Positions 35,121-44,651 are shown, numbered from the stretch's first letter. The stretch is 64,000 bases of DNA from Burkholderia ubonensis subsp. mesacidophila (GCF_002097715.1 NZ_CP020738.1:2480001-2544000), one strand, 5' to 3'. A program made the numbers and translations. Notes: generated by a model not told the origin, from the sequence alone.

Positions 35121-36011
35121 ATGACAAAGCTCCGCCCTCACCTTCCGCTGAATGCGTTGCGCGCCTTCGAATCGTCGGCGCGCCACCTGAACTTCACGCG
35201 CGCCGGCCTTGAGCTGAGCGTGACCCAGGCCGCGGTCAGCCAGCAAGTCCGCGCGCTCGAGGAGCGGCTCGGCTGCACGCTGTTCACGCGCCTGCCGCGC
35301 GGGCTAGGTCTCACCGACGAGGGTCGCGCGCTGCTGCCCGTGCTGAGCGATGCGTTCAGCCGCATCGAGACGGTGCTCAAGCAGTTCGAGGGCGGGCGCT
35401 TCCGCGAGGTGTTGTCGCTCGGGGTTGTCGGCACGTTTGCCCTAGGCTGGCTAATGCCGCGACTAAAGCGCTTCGGCGACGTCCATCCGTTCGTCGAACT
35501 GCGGCTGCGGACCAACAACAACGTGGTCGACCTCGCGGCCGAGGGGCTCGATTTCGCGATCCGCTTCGGCGTCGGCAACTGGCCGGGGACGCGCAACGAA
35601 CGGCTGCTCGACGCGCCGCTCACCGCGCTGTGCACGCCGGAGATCGCCACGCGCCTCGCGCAGCCCGGCGATCTCGCGAACGAAACGCAGCTGCGCTCGT
35701 ACCGCACCGACGAATGGCTCGGCTGGTTTGCGGCCGCGCAGCTCGAACCGTGGCCGGTCAACGGCCCCGTGTTCGACTCGTCGCGGCTGATGGTCGAGGC
35801 AGCCATGCAGGGCGCGGGCGTCGCGCTCGCGCCGGCCTGCATGTTCACGCACGAGCTGCAGCTCGGCCAGCTCGCGCGGCCGTTCGACATCGACGTGCAG
35901 GCGGGCGGCTACTGGCTCACATCGCTGAAATCGAAGCCGCTCACGCCGGCGATGACGCTGTTTCGCGACTGGATCGCGAGCGAGGCGGCCGGCGCAGCGC
36001 CCGTCGAGTGA
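35121..36011 (+). CDS. penR: LysR-type regulator of the beta-lactamase (PenR/AmpR-like)
   Basis: 296 aa from ATG 35121 (MTKLRPHLPLNALRAFESSARHL, the usual AmpR/PenR beginning); a GTG seven codons upstream is the alternative. The helix-turn-helix reads LNFTRAGLELSVTQAAVSQQVRALEERLGCTLF, followed by the effector domain with LPRGLGLTDEG. By family knowledge it senses muropeptides released during beta-lactam exposure and switches the divergent beta-lactamase gene. Repeat unit 6 begins 27 bp past its stop. Confidence 0.92.
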   Translation: MTKLRPHLPLNALRAFESSARHLNFTRAGLELSVTQAAVSQQVRALEERLGCTLFTRLPRGLGLTDEGRALLPVLSDAFSRIETVLKQFEGGRFREVLSLGVVGTFALGWLMPRLKRFGDVHPFVELRLRTNNNVVDLAAEGLDFAIRFGVGNWPGTRNERLLDAPLTALCTPEIATRLAQPGDLANETQLRSYRTDEWLGWFAAAQLEPWPVNGPVFDSSRLMVEAAMQGAGVALAPACMFTHELQLGQLARPFDIDVQAGGYWLTSLKSKPLTPAMTLFRDWIASEAAGAAPVE

Positions 36012-36037
36012 TCGCCCGATGGCGCGTCCGCCCCCAT

Positions 36038-36080
36038 TTGTCCACAGTTTGTGTTGGCAAGGATGTGGATATCCTGGGTA
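36038..36080 (+). repeat. DnaA-box-like repeat, unit 6
   Basis: TTGTCCACAG left box, with altered middle (TTTGTGTTGG), then GATGTGGATATCCTGGGTA. Tail AACCCATTGATCCC. The array resumes here after the penA-penR pair. Confidence 0.78.
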
Positions 36081-36213
36081 TCTGGCCCTTAACCCATTGA
36101 TCCCACACGACTTCTCATTGCGATGCACGGATCGGGCAGGCCGCCCGGGCAGCGCCGCGGCGAATGTGCCGCGGCCCCGCATTGCCAACCTTGGCGACGC
36201 AATGGCGCGCAGC

Positions 36214-36257
36214 TTGTCCACAGATTTTGTTGGCAAGCCTGTGGATATCCTGCTGAC
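36214..36257 (+). repeat. DnaA-box-like repeat, unit 7
   Basis: TTGTCCACAGATTTTGTTGG is exactly the unit 1 start; right side CCTGTGGATATCCTGCTG. Tail GTAAGCATTTGACGCA is slightly diverged. Confidence 0.8.
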
Positions 36258-36367
36258 GCGGCGCGTAAGCATTTGACGCAACAGGGAATTCGATCTGGCG
36301 CCACCCAGGTGGCAAGCACGAGGCACGCGTGATGCGATCGCCGCGCGCCGCACCGGTGGCGCGTACG

Positions 36368-36410
36368 TTCTCCACAGATTTTGTTGGCAAGCTTGTGGAT
36401 ATCCTGCGCA
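36368..36410 (+). repeat. DnaA-box-like repeat, unit 8
   Basis: TTCTCCACAGATTTTGTTGG and CTTGTGGATATCCTGCGCA; tail CTAACTCATTGAGCGCA to ~36434. It begins 154 bp after unit 7 and is the last copy seen. Confidence 0.8.
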
Positions 36411-36525
36411 TGCGCCCCCTAACTCATTGAGCGCACGGCATTTTGTGTCGCGCATGCACGATTGGGCAGCGCGGTTGGAACCCGCATGGAAGCGCGGCGG
36501 CGCGAGCGCGCCGCCGCGTAGGGGC

Positions 36526-36777
36526 TCAGCGCTTGTCGAGCGAGCCGCGCAGTTCACGCGCCTTGTCGCGCAGCGCCTCGTAGCCGGAGCGCGCATGCTC
36601 GGGCAGGTCCGGGTCGCCGATCAGCGCGCCCAGGGTTTCGATCAGGCTGAAGAGAATGCCTTTCGCCGCGCCGACGGCAATGCTCTGCGATTCGATCGAC
36701 TCGTGCAGGTGGTTGACCGCCGCTTCGAGATGCTCGAGCTTCTGCTCGCCGTCGTCGGGCCGCTTGTCGGTCGTCAT
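36526..36777 (-). CDS. Small helical hypothetical protein
   Basis: 83 aa from ATG 36777 (MTTDKRPDDGEQKLEHLEAAV). The frame is open 10 codons further up without a better start. The product is acidic-basic and helical (LEAAVNHLHESIESQSIAVGAAKGILFSLIETLGALIG), soluble, with no motif I recognise. It stands 108 bp upstream of the repeat cluster and downstream of the glucosidase gene on the same strand. Confidence 0.65.
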   Translation of the reverse strand: MTTDKRPDDGEQKLEHLEAAVNHLHESIESQSIAVGAAKGILFSLIETLGALIGDPDLPEHARSGYEALRDKARELRGSLDKR

Positions 36778-36884
36778 CGTGTGCCTCCGGGAATGTTCGA
36801 GGGTCATGTCGCGATTCTATGCCGCTGCGCGCGAACGTGGCGCGACTTCGCGCAACGTTCGTGCGGCCGCAGCCGGCCGCGCCC

Positions 36885-39104
36885 CTACAGCACCGCGACG
36901 ACCTTCACGCGCCCCGGCTCCGCCGCCGCGACCACCTGGCCGTCGACGCGCCGGAACGTCAGCGACACGCTGTCGTCGCCGACCCGCAGATCGTCGATCC
37001 GCAGCCAGTCGACGCCTTCCGGCAGTGCCGGCCGCTCGACCCGCACTTCGTGACGCGCGGCGTCGACGCTCACGCCGAGGCATGCCTGCAGCATCATGAA
37101 CGGCGCGCCGGCCGCCCACGCCTGCGGCAGGCACGCGACCGGATACGCGGTCGGCGGCTCGCCGCGCCGGCGCGGGAACCCGCAGAACAGTTCCGGTAGC
37201 CGCATCTCGAAGCTCACCGCCGCCTCGAACAGCGAGCGCAGCAGGTTCAGCACGGCGGCCTTGTCGCCGTAGCGTGCGAGCCCGCGCGCGGCGAGCGCAT
37301 TGTCGTGCGGCCACACCGAGCCGTTGTGATACGCCATCGGATTGAAGCGCGGCTGGCCGGCCGCCAGCGTGCGCACGCCCCAGCCGGTCTGGAACAGCGT
37401 CGAGCCGAGCGCGTCCGCGACCGCCGCGCCGCGCGCCGGCTCCGGCAGGCCGAACGCGAGCAGATGCCCGGCGTTCGACGCGAGCACGCGGCACAGCTCG
37501 CCGTGGCCGTCGAGCGCGATCCCGTAGAAATTCGCGTCGGGCATCCAGAACAGCGCCTCGACCTGCTCGCGCAGCATCTTCGCGCGCAGCGCATAGCGCG
37601 TCGCGTCAGCCGCATGGCCGCGCCGCTGCGAGCACGCCGACATCGCCTCGAACGCCGCGCACGCATACGCCTGCACTTCGACGAGCGCGATCGGCCCATC
37701 GGGGAAACGCCCGTCCGCGTGGAACACCGAATCGTGGCTGTCCTTCCAGCCCTGGTTCGCGAGCCCGCGCTCCGACGTGCGCTGGTAATCGAGCAGTCCG
37801 TACGGATTGCGGTCGCACTTGTCGCTCACCCACTGGATCGCGCGTTCGAGCGCGGGCCACAGTTCGTCGATCAGCGCGTCGTCGCCGGTGTGCTCGACAT
37901 ACGCGCCCGCCAGCACGACGAACAGCGGCGTCGTGTCGACGCCGCCGTAGTACAGCGCGAACGGCACCTCGCCCGTCGCCGCCATCTCGCTCTTGCGGAA
38001 CTCGTGCATGATCTTGCCCGGCTCGGCGTCGCGGAACGCCGACGTCTCGCGCGCCTGATTCGCAGCCAGAAAACGCAGCACGCCGCGCGCGAGCGACGGC
38101 TGCAGCCACAGCATCTGCAGCGACGTGATCACCGCGTCGCGGCCGAACGGCGTCGAGAACCACGGAATCCCGGCATACGGATACGGGCCGGTGTCGAGCT
38201 GCGTCGTCAGCAGCCCGAGATCCGCGAGCGAACGGTCGAGCCACGCGTTGAACAGCGGGTTGCCGGTGCGCACGCGGGCCATCGTCGCGCGCCGCGCGCG
38301 CATCGCGCGGTGCACCGCGACGAGCGCGGTGCGCAACGGGGCGCGGCCGCACCCCGGCGCCTCGCCGCGCGCCGCGCCGACCGTCGCCTCGACGGTCAGG
38401 TAGATCGACACGCACGCCTGCGCGGCGATCGTCAGCCGGTAATCGGCGCGGTCGACCGACAGCGCGTCGGGCGCCGGCGAGAAATAGAGCGTCACCGCGC
38501 GCTCGACGCGATCGAGCCCGTCGTAGCGCAACCGCACCGCGCCCGCGTCGATGCGCGGCGGCGCGATCGTGCCGCGCCGCGTGCGGCGCGTGCCGCGTAC
38601 CTCGAACATGTCCTTGAAATCGGCTGCGAACGACAGCGACAGCGGCACTTCGGCCTCGCTCGCGCCGTAGTTCGTCAACGTCAGCGCTTCGTACAGCACG
38701 TTGTTCGCGAGCACGCGCATCCGCTCGATATGGATCACGCCTTCGGGCGTCTCGTGGCCGCCGAGCGGCGGCAACGGCCGGTTCGTCAGGTGCGCGGTGA
38801 ACGACGCGTTGTCGGCGCTGGTCGCGCCCGACAGCAGCGACGGCGCGCGGCCCCCGAAGGTCAGCCGCCATTTCGACAGCACGCGCATGTCGTCGACGAA
38901 CAGGCCGTCGTCGTGCCCGCCGATGTCGCCGAGCGCGTCGCTGACCACGAACGCGTCGCCGGCCTTCAGCACGTACTGGTTGTTGCGCGCGGCCGCCTGC
39001 GGGTCGGCCTCGGGCGCGATGAATGCGGGGCCCGACGCCTGGGTCGGGGGCACAGGCGCGACCTGGGGGCCGCGCGTCGTCGTCTCGTCGGCGTGATTCG
39101 GCAT
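36885..39104 (-). CDS. Glycogen-debranching-type amylo-alpha-1,6-glucosidase
   Basis: 739 aa from ATG 39104, with AGGAG 6 nt upstream. The N-terminal third is a beta-sandwich (N-terminal glycogen-debranching domain: NNQYVLKAGDAFVVSDALGDI, GLFVDDMRVLSKWRL). The C-terminal part is an (alpha/alpha)6 glucosidase: YPYAGIPWFSTPFGRDAVIT, KIMHEFRKSEMA, NQGWKDSHDSVFH with acidic catalytic candidates, NPMAYHNGSVWPHDNA. It probably hydrolyses alpha-1,6 or related glucan links in the cytoplasm. A terminator separates it from the autotransporter gene upstream. Confidence 0.93.
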   Translation of the reverse strand: MPNHADETTTRGPQVAPVPPTQASGPAFIAPEADPQAAARNNQYVLKAGDAFVVSDALGDIGGHDDGLFVDDMRVLSKWRLTFGGRAPSLLSGATSADNASFTAHLTNRPLPPLGGHETPEGVIHIERMRVLANNVLYEALTLTNYGASEAEVPLSLSFAADFKDMFEVRGTRRTRRGTIAPPRIDAGAVRLRYDGLDRVERAVTLYFSPAPDALSVDRADYRLTIAAQACVSIYLTVEATVGAARGEAPGCGRAPLRTALVAVHRAMRARRATMARVRTGNPLFNAWLDRSLADLGLLTTQLDTGPYPYAGIPWFSTPFGRDAVITSLQMLWLQPSLARGVLRFLAANQARETSAFRDAEPGKIMHEFRKSEMAATGEVPFALYYGGVDTTPLFVVLAGAYVEHTGDDALIDELWPALERAIQWVSDKCDRNPYGLLDYQRTSERGLANQGWKDSHDSVFHADGRFPDGPIALVEVQAYACAAFEAMSACSQRRGHAADATRYALRAKMLREQVEALFWMPDANFYGIALDGHGELCRVLASNAGHLLAFGLPEPARGAAVADALGSTLFQTGWGVRTLAAGQPRFNPMAYHNGSVWPHDNALAARGLARYGDKAAVLNLLRSLFEAAVSFEMRLPELFCGFPRRRGEPPTAYPVACLPQAWAAGAPFMMLQACLGVSVDAARHEVRVERPALPEGVDWLRIDDLRVGDDSVSLTFRRVDGQVVAAAEPGRVKVVAVL

Positions 39105-39190
39105 CGATGCTCCTGTGTTGGGCAGCACGCGCAGCGCGCGTCGCTCGTTCCGCACAGGATAGGCCAGATTGCGCCGCCTCCGCAGCGACG

Positions 39191-39236
39191 AAAAAACCGC
39201 GGCCCCGCGCGGCGTCGGTGCCGTGCGGGGCCGCTC
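39191..39236 (-). terminator. Strong rho-independent terminator after the autotransporter gene
   Basis: On the minus strand GCGGCCCCGC and GCGGGGCCGC (39225-39234 and 39199-39208) form a perfect 10-bp stem with a 16-nt loop, then GG and six U. It begins ~28 bp past the autotransporter stop and ends 87 bp before the glucosidase start. Confidence 0.85.
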
Positions 39237-39263
39237 CCGTGCCAGGCGCGGGTCAGAGGCGGG

Positions 39264-42200
39264 TCAGAACTTCCACAGGATGTTGCCGAGCACCGCGTTG
39301 TCGCGCACGCCGCTGCCGAACTGGCCGCTGTACGACACGCCGAGCGTCAGGTTCTTCGTGACGCTCGCATCGAGCCCGAGCTCGAGCACCGCGCTGTCGC
39401 GCGCGATCGGCACGCCCGCGACCTGGAACGACGTGCTGCCGGCCGCGAACGCGAACGTCGACGTCGGCCGCACGTTGCCGAACGCGTGCCGCCAGCCGAC
39501 CGTCGTGTGCGCGGTCAACGCGCTCGTCGCGAGCACGCCGAGTTCCGTCGCCGCGCGCACGCCGAGCGTCGAGAAGCCGACGTGGCTCGTGTCCGAACCC
39601 GTGCTCAGCGCGGCCGCGCCGCCGCTTTCCGTGTAGGCGTTCGTATGCAGGCGCACGTAAGCGAGCCCCGCGAACGGCTCGAGCGCGAAGCGCCCGACGG
39701 GAAGCGCGTAGCCGACCTCGCCGAATACCTGCGCGGTGTTCGCGTCGTAGCTGGCCGAGTTGCTGTCGCTGAAGCCCGCATACGACGGATGGCGGTCGGC
39801 GTTGATCCGGTGCCACGTATAGGCCGCGCCGCCGCGCACGCCGAGCGCGTCGAACTGCGCGCCGCCGTACAGCACGACCGAGTAGCTGTTCAGCGAGGCC
39901 GACGAAGCCTGGTCGTTGTCGAGCGAGCTGTGCGTGACGCTGCCCGCGAGGCCGACGCGCGTGCGGTCGTTGAGCGCCATGTCCGCGCCGGCGATGAAGC
40001 CCGTCATGCTGCGGTTGATCGTCGACGCGTTGCCGTCGCCGGCCAGCCGGCTGCGGCCGCCGAAGCCCTGCCCCCACACGACCGGCCGGTACGGCACGTT
40101 GCTGACGCAGCCGGCGTGCGAGCCGAGCCGCCGCTCGGGCGGCAGCGCGTTGCCGCGCGCCGCGGCGGCGCCCGTGTCGTCGCACAGCGCCGAGCCGCCC
40201 GACGACAGCGCCGCGAGCGGTCCCGACCCTGCCGCGAGCCCCTGGCGCACGCGGTCCGACACCGCATCGCGCACATAGCGGCTGTCGGTCATCAGCATGC
40301 TCTTCGCGCTCGCGTAGAACTCGCCGTCGAGCTGCCGGAACGCGGTGCGCGCGGTGGGCGCGTCCGCGACGAGCACCGAGTCGTACACCGGATTGCCGTC
40401 CTTCAGCGAGCCGATCGCCTGGGCGACCGCCACTTCGTTCGGCGTGGTCGCGACCGACGTGAACGACGTGCCGTTCGTCGACAGCTGCAGGTACACGTGA
40501 CTCGCGTCATAGCTGAGCGTCGGCGTCACGAACGCATAGGTCGAGCTCACGCCCGCGAACTGCCCCGTCACGCCGCCGCCCGCGCTCATGATCGTGTACT
40601 GCTGGTTCGCCTGGTACGACGCCTGGCTCGCGATTACCTGCACGTTGCCGCCGTTCAGCGTCGCGCTGCCCGTCGCAGCGAGGCTGCCGCTTTGCTGCGG
40701 CGTCGTGGCGACCTGCATCGTCGAGCCCGGCTGGAACGTCACGTTGCCCGCGACGTTCAGCGCCTGCCCCGGCTGCGACAGCGACGCGGTGCCGCCGCTC
40801 GAGACGACGAGGCCGCCGATCGTGCCGGTGCCCGTCACCGTCGCGCCGCCCTGCACGGTCACGGTCGACGCGGCCAGCGAGCCGTTGACGGCCAGCGTGC
40901 CGGCCCCGACCGTGGTCGGCCCGGACAGCGTGCTGGTGCCCGTCAGCGTCAGCTGTCCGCTGCCCGCCTGCGTGAGCGAGCCGGTGCCGGACAGTACGCT
41001 GGCGACCGTCACGTTGCCGGACTGGTTGAAGACGAGCGCGCCGTTGTTGGCGATGTTGCCCGCAACGCTGCCCGACGTGCCGCCGTTGCCGAGCTGCAGC
41101 GTGCCGCCGGCCGCGATCGTGGTGCCGCCCGTGTACGTGTTGCTGCCGGTCAGCACCTGCGTGCCGCTCGCCACCGTGACGCCGGCCGAGCCGGCGATCG
41201 TGCCGCCAAACGCCGCGCCGTTGCCGTTCAGCGCCAGCGCATTCGCACCCAGGTTCACGTTGGTGCCGGCCACGCCGGACAGCGCGCCGATCGTCTGCGC
41301 GCCCGTCGCGCCGCTCGCGTCGAAGGTCGCGCCCGTGCCGGCGAGGTTCACCGCGCCCGTCGATGCCAGGCTGCCGCCCTCGCCGAGCGCGAGCGTGCCG
41401 GCGTTGATCGTCGTGCCGCCGGTGTAGTTGTTCGCGCCCGTCAGCGTCGTCGTCGCCGCACCGTTCTTGACGAGACCGCCTCCGCCGGAAATCGTGCCGC
41501 TCAGCGCGAGCGCGTTGCTGCCGCCGAGCGCCAGCGACGCGCCCGTTCCGAGGTTGACCGCGTTGCCGAGCGTCATGCTCGTGGTCGTATCGAGCGTCGC
41601 CGCGCCGCCGACGTTCACCACGCCGACGCCGAGCGCCGCGTTGTTGCCGAGCACCAGGCTGCCGCCGTTCAGGTTCGTACCGCCCGTGAACACGTTCGCG
41701 CCGGTCAGCGTCTGCGTGCCGGTACCGGCCAGCGTCAGGCTGCCGGCACCGCCGATCGTGCCGTTGTACGTCGCGTTGCCGCTGCCGGCCAGCGTCAGCG
41801 TGTTGCCGCCGAGGCTCACGTTCGTGCCGGCCACGCCCGCCAACCCGCCGATCGTCTGCGCGCCGCCTTCGCTGATGTCGAAGGCAGCGCCCGCGTTGGC
41901 CAGGTTCACCGTGCCCGTCGCCGCCAGGCTGCCGCCCAAGCCGATCGCCAGCGTGCCGGCGTTGATCGTCGTGCCGCCCGTATAGTTGTTCGCACCGGTC
42001 AGCGTCGTCGTCGTATCGCCGTTCTTGACGAGACCGCCCCCGCCGGAAATCGGGCCGCTCAGCCCGAGGGCGTTGCTGCCGCCGAGCGTCAGCGCCGTGC
42101 CGGTGCCGAGGTTGATCGCGTTGCCGAGCGTCATGCTCGTGGTCGTATCGAGCGTCGCCGCGCCGCCGACGTTCACCACGCCGACGCCGAGCGCCGCGTT

Positions 42201-44036
42201 GTTGCCGAGCACCAGGCTGCCGCCGTTCAGGTTCGTACCGCCCGTGTAGGTGCTCGCGCCGTTCAGCGTCTGCGTGCCGCTGCCGGCGAGCGTCAGGCTG
42301 CCGGGGCCGCCGATCGCGCCGTTATACGTCGCGTTGCCGCTGCCGGCCAGCGTCAGCGTGTTGCCGCCGAGGCTCACGTTCGTGCCGGCCACGCCCGTCA
42401 ACCCGCCGATCGTCTGCGCGCCGCCTGCGCTGATGTCGAAGGCAGCGCCCGCGTTGGCCAGGTTCACCGTGCCCGTCGCCGCCAGGCTGCCGCCCAAGCC
42501 GATCGCCAGCGTGCCGGCGTTGATCGTCGTGCCGCCCGTGTACGTGTTCACGCCGCTCAGCGTCGTCCTCCCCGCGCCGTTCTTCACGAGGCCGCCGTTG
42601 CCGTTGATCGCGCCGGCCAGCCCGAGATCGTTGCTGCCGCCGATCGTCAGCGTCGAGCTGTTGGCGAGATTGACCGTGTTGCTGAGCGTCACGTTCGTGC
42701 TCGTGTCGAGCGACGCCGACGCATTGACGTTCAGGTCGCCGGTGCCGAGCGACGCATTGTTGCCGACCACCAGGCCGCCGCCGTTCAGGTTCGTGCCGCC
42801 CGTAAAGTTGTTCGCCCCCGACAGCGTCAGCGTGCCGCCGTCGTTCTTCGTCAGCGCGCCGCCGCCCGACACCGTGCCCGACAGCGTAAGCCCGGTCGCG
42901 CCCTGCACCGTCAGCCCGCCCCCGGTGAGCGTCACGGTGTTGGCGACGTTGAGCCCCGCCGTGCCCGCCTGCAGCGCGCCGCCGGAGGCCGTGATGTTGC
43001 CGGTGCCGAGCGACGCGTTGTTGTTGATGATCGCGACGCCGCCCGCCAGCGTCGCGTCCTGCGCGGTGGACGCGCCGTTGATCGTCCAGTTGCCGCTCGT
43101 GAGGTTCAGGTGATTGAAGTTGATGTAGTTGTTGACCGCGATCGTGCCGTTCGCGGGGGTGCCCTGCTGCAGCACGAGGGTGTTGTTGCCGCCCGCGCCG
43201 CCGTCGACGATGCCTGTCTGCGCCACGTTGAGCGTGTTCGGGCCGACCGTGATGTTGAACGCGCCCCCGGTGCCGCCCGCCGCGTTGACCGACGAGCCGG
43301 TGACCGCGGTGAACGTGTTGTTGCTGTTCGCGCCCATCGACACGCCGCCGTTGATCGTGCCCGAGTTCACGAACGTGTTGCCCTGCCCGGGCGTGCCGTT
43401 CGAGCCGAACGAGACGCGGCCGTTGATCGTCCCGCTGTTCGTCATCTCGACCTTGCCGCCGCCGTACGCGGCGACCACGGGCGCATCCGCGCCGACGAGG
43501 GTCGCGCCGACCAGCGGGTTCGAGCCGATCGTGCCTGTGTTCGTGATGTGCGACGTGCCGCCCGTGCCGTTCTGGACCGACAGCGCCATGCCCGTCACGC
43601 CGCTGACCGCGACCCCGGTCGAGCCGTTCATCGTGCCGTTGTTGATGACGTTGGTCGAAATGCTCGCCGACGCGTTGCCGACGACCGCGCCGCTCGACAG
43701 CACGCCGAGCCCCGAGCCGAGCGCCGACGGGTCGATCGTGCCGTTGTTGGTCAGCGTGGTGTTGTTGCCCGTCAGCGACATCGCCGTGCCGCCGACGCCG
43801 AGCAGCACGCCGACGCTCGCGCCCGGGTTGACGGTCGCGTTGATGTTGTTCGCGCTGTTCGCATAGCTCGGCTGGAGCGGGTTGGCGACGCCCGAGCAGG
43901 TCACGGTGGTGCCCGCCGTGCTGCAGGTCGCGTACGCGGGCACGATGCCGGCCCCGCTGAGCGCAAGGCAGACGCCGGTGGGCAGCAGGAATCGCGGAAG
44001 TGGCTCTCTGATTTTTCTCGTACGCATGCGGCTCAT
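39264..44036 (-). CDS. PATR-type autotransporter (type Va) adhesin-like
   Basis: 1590 aa from ATG 44036, which has GGGAGAG upstream; an ATG three codons later is possible. Residues ~1-35 are an extended signal peptide (PRFLLPTGVCLALSGAGIVPAYA). The passenger of ~1270 residues is made of Gly/Asn/Thr-rich beta-helix repeats with many autotransporter-associated strand units (TYTGGTTINAGTLAIG). Two near-identical 186-residue blocks (period 558 bp, ~41.4-42.5 kb) stand out. The last ~280 residues form a beta-barrel domain ending NILWKF with terminal Phe. It is likely surface-displayed; function unknown. Confidence 0.93.
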   Translation of the reverse strand: MSRMRTRKIREPLPRFLLPTGVCLALSGAGIVPAYATCSTAGTTVTCSGVANPLQPSYANSANNINATVNPGASVGVLLGVGGTAMSLTGNNTTLTNNGTIDPSALGSGLGVLSSGAVVGNASASISTNVINNGTMNGSTGVAVSGVTGMALSVQNGTGGTSHITNTGTIGSNPLVGATLVGADAPVVAAYGGGKVEMTNSGTINGRVSFGSNGTPGQGNTFVNSGTINGGVSMGANSNNTFTAVTGSSVNAAGGTGGAFNITVGPNTLNVAQTGIVDGGAGGNNTLVLQQGTPANGTIAVNNYINFNHLNLTSGNWTINGASTAQDATLAGGVAIINNNASLGTGNITASGGALQAGTAGLNVANTVTLTGGGLTVQGATGLTLSGTVSGGGALTKNDGGTLTLSGANNFTGGTNLNGGGLVVGNNASLGTGDLNVNASASLDTSTNVTLSNTVNLANSSTLTIGGSNDLGLAGAINGNGGLVKNGAGRTTLSGVNTYTGGTTINAGTLAIGLGGSLAATGTVNLANAGAAFDISAGGAQTIGGLTGVAGTNVSLGGNTLTLAGSGNATYNGAIGGPGSLTLAGSGTQTLNGASTYTGGTNLNGGSLVLGNNAALGVGVVNVGGAATLDTTTSMTLGNAINLGTGTALTLGGSNALGLSGPISGGGGLVKNGDTTTTLTGANNYTGGTTINAGTLAIGLGGSLAATGTVNLANAGAAFDISEGGAQTIGGLAGVAGTNVSLGGNTLTLAGSGNATYNGTIGGAGSLTLAGTGTQTLTGANVFTGGTNLNGGSLVLGNNAALGVGVVNVGGAATLDTTTSMTLGNAVNLGTGASLALGGSNALALSGTISGGGGLVKNGAATTTLTGANNYTGGTTINAGTLALGEGGSLASTGAVNLAGTGATFDASGATGAQTIGALSGVAGTNVNLGANALALNGNGAAFGGTIAGSAGVTVASGTQVLTGSNTYTGGTTIAAGGTLQLGNGGTSGSVAGNIANNGALVFNQSGNVTVASVLSGTGSLTQAGSGQLTLTGTSTLSGPTTVGAGTLAVNGSLAASTVTVQGGATVTGTGTIGGLVVSSGGTASLSQPGQALNVAGNVTFQPGSTMQVATTPQQSGSLAATGSATLNGGNVQVIASQASYQANQQYTIMSAGGGVTGQFAGVSSTYAFVTPTLSYDASHVYLQLSTNGTSFTSVATTPNEVAVAQAIGSLKDGNPVYDSVLVADAPTARTAFRQLDGEFYASAKSMLMTDSRYVRDAVSDRVRQGLAAGSGPLAALSSGGSALCDDTGAAAARGNALPPERRLGSHAGCVSNVPYRPVVWGQGFGGRSRLAGDGNASTINRSMTGFIAGADMALNDRTRVGLAGSVTHSSLDNDQASSASLNSYSVVLYGGAQFDALGVRGGAAYTWHRINADRHPSYAGFSDSNSASYDANTAQVFGEVGYALPVGRFALEPFAGLAYVRLHTNAYTESGGAAALSTGSDTSHVGFSTLGVRAATELGVLATSALTAHTTVGWRHAFGNVRPTSTFAFAAGSTSFQVAGVPIARDSAVLELGLDASVTKNLTLGVSYSGQFGSGVRDNAVLGNILWKF
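41428..42543 (-). repeat. 558-bp tandem duplication inside the autotransporter passenger
   Basis: Two consecutive 558-bp blocks (41428-41985 and 41986-42543) are almost the same, with a third partial match beyond. Each encodes 186 residues of beta-helix. Length variation by recombination is expected here. Confidence 0.75.
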
Positions 44037-44651
44037 GCTTTCTCTCCCTGAGTCGGAAACAGACGGCAAGAAACGAATCGAAGGCGCGAAACGACAACTG
44101 CGGGCCACCGCGGCAAGCGGAAAACACGGGACGAACGAAGCCCCTCCGACGGTCCGGAAATGGAGTCGGATTCATTCAGGTTGCAATGCGGAAAATCAGC
44201 CCGGAAACGCGAAAGCGGTGTTAGCCGAATGACATGACGGTGGCCCCTCTGGCAGCGACGTTCTGGTTGATTTGATAACTGCCCTGCTAATTGTCAGACA
44301 AGGTATATCAAAGAGGCCCTATTTGCCAAACGATATGTCGTCGTTGGCGTGAAAATTAGAATACGTCGGTATTTTCCCGCACTGAATTTCCCGTACTGGC
44401 GGGCGTCGCATTGCGCTCCGATTTCACTGGCAAATCAGAAGAGCGCCAAATCCAAATTAATTGAACGATTCCCTGAATTCTTGCATCGCGATAAATGGAT
44501 GCCCGTAGAATTATTAAATACATCCATAATTCAAATCCGAATGCACCGCATCAAAATCGATTACATCCGCTCAATTTGATCTGGATCATTTCGATTTTCG
44601 ATTCGCCTGAATCGAATGGCATGAAAGCTGCTGTTGCAACGGCCTGATCCG
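44037..44651. other. AT-rich intergenic region with nested palindromes
   Basis: 615 bp, much richer in A and T than its flanks, between the autotransporter gene and the ydcF-like stop. Nested inverted repeats lie ~235 bp upstream of the autotransporter start: TTTGATA (44271-44277), TTGTCAGACAA (44291-44301) and TATCAAA (44306-44312). TTCGATTC/GAATCGAA (44597-44616) forms another perfect inverted repeat. Together they suggest regulator binding. No coding sequence is convincing. Confidence 0.45.

Noticed and set aside
32951..36434. Repeat array as a CRISPR
   Set aside because: Only eight units, spacings range from 120 to 553 bp within clusters with a 2-kb gene pair in between, there are no uniform spacers, and no cas genes occur.
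37305..44051. A single very long plus-strand open frame across the glucosidase and autotransporter genes
   Set aside because: It is a high-GC antisense shadow with Arg/Ala/His-rich low complexity. The minus-strand frames carry clear protein families and signals.
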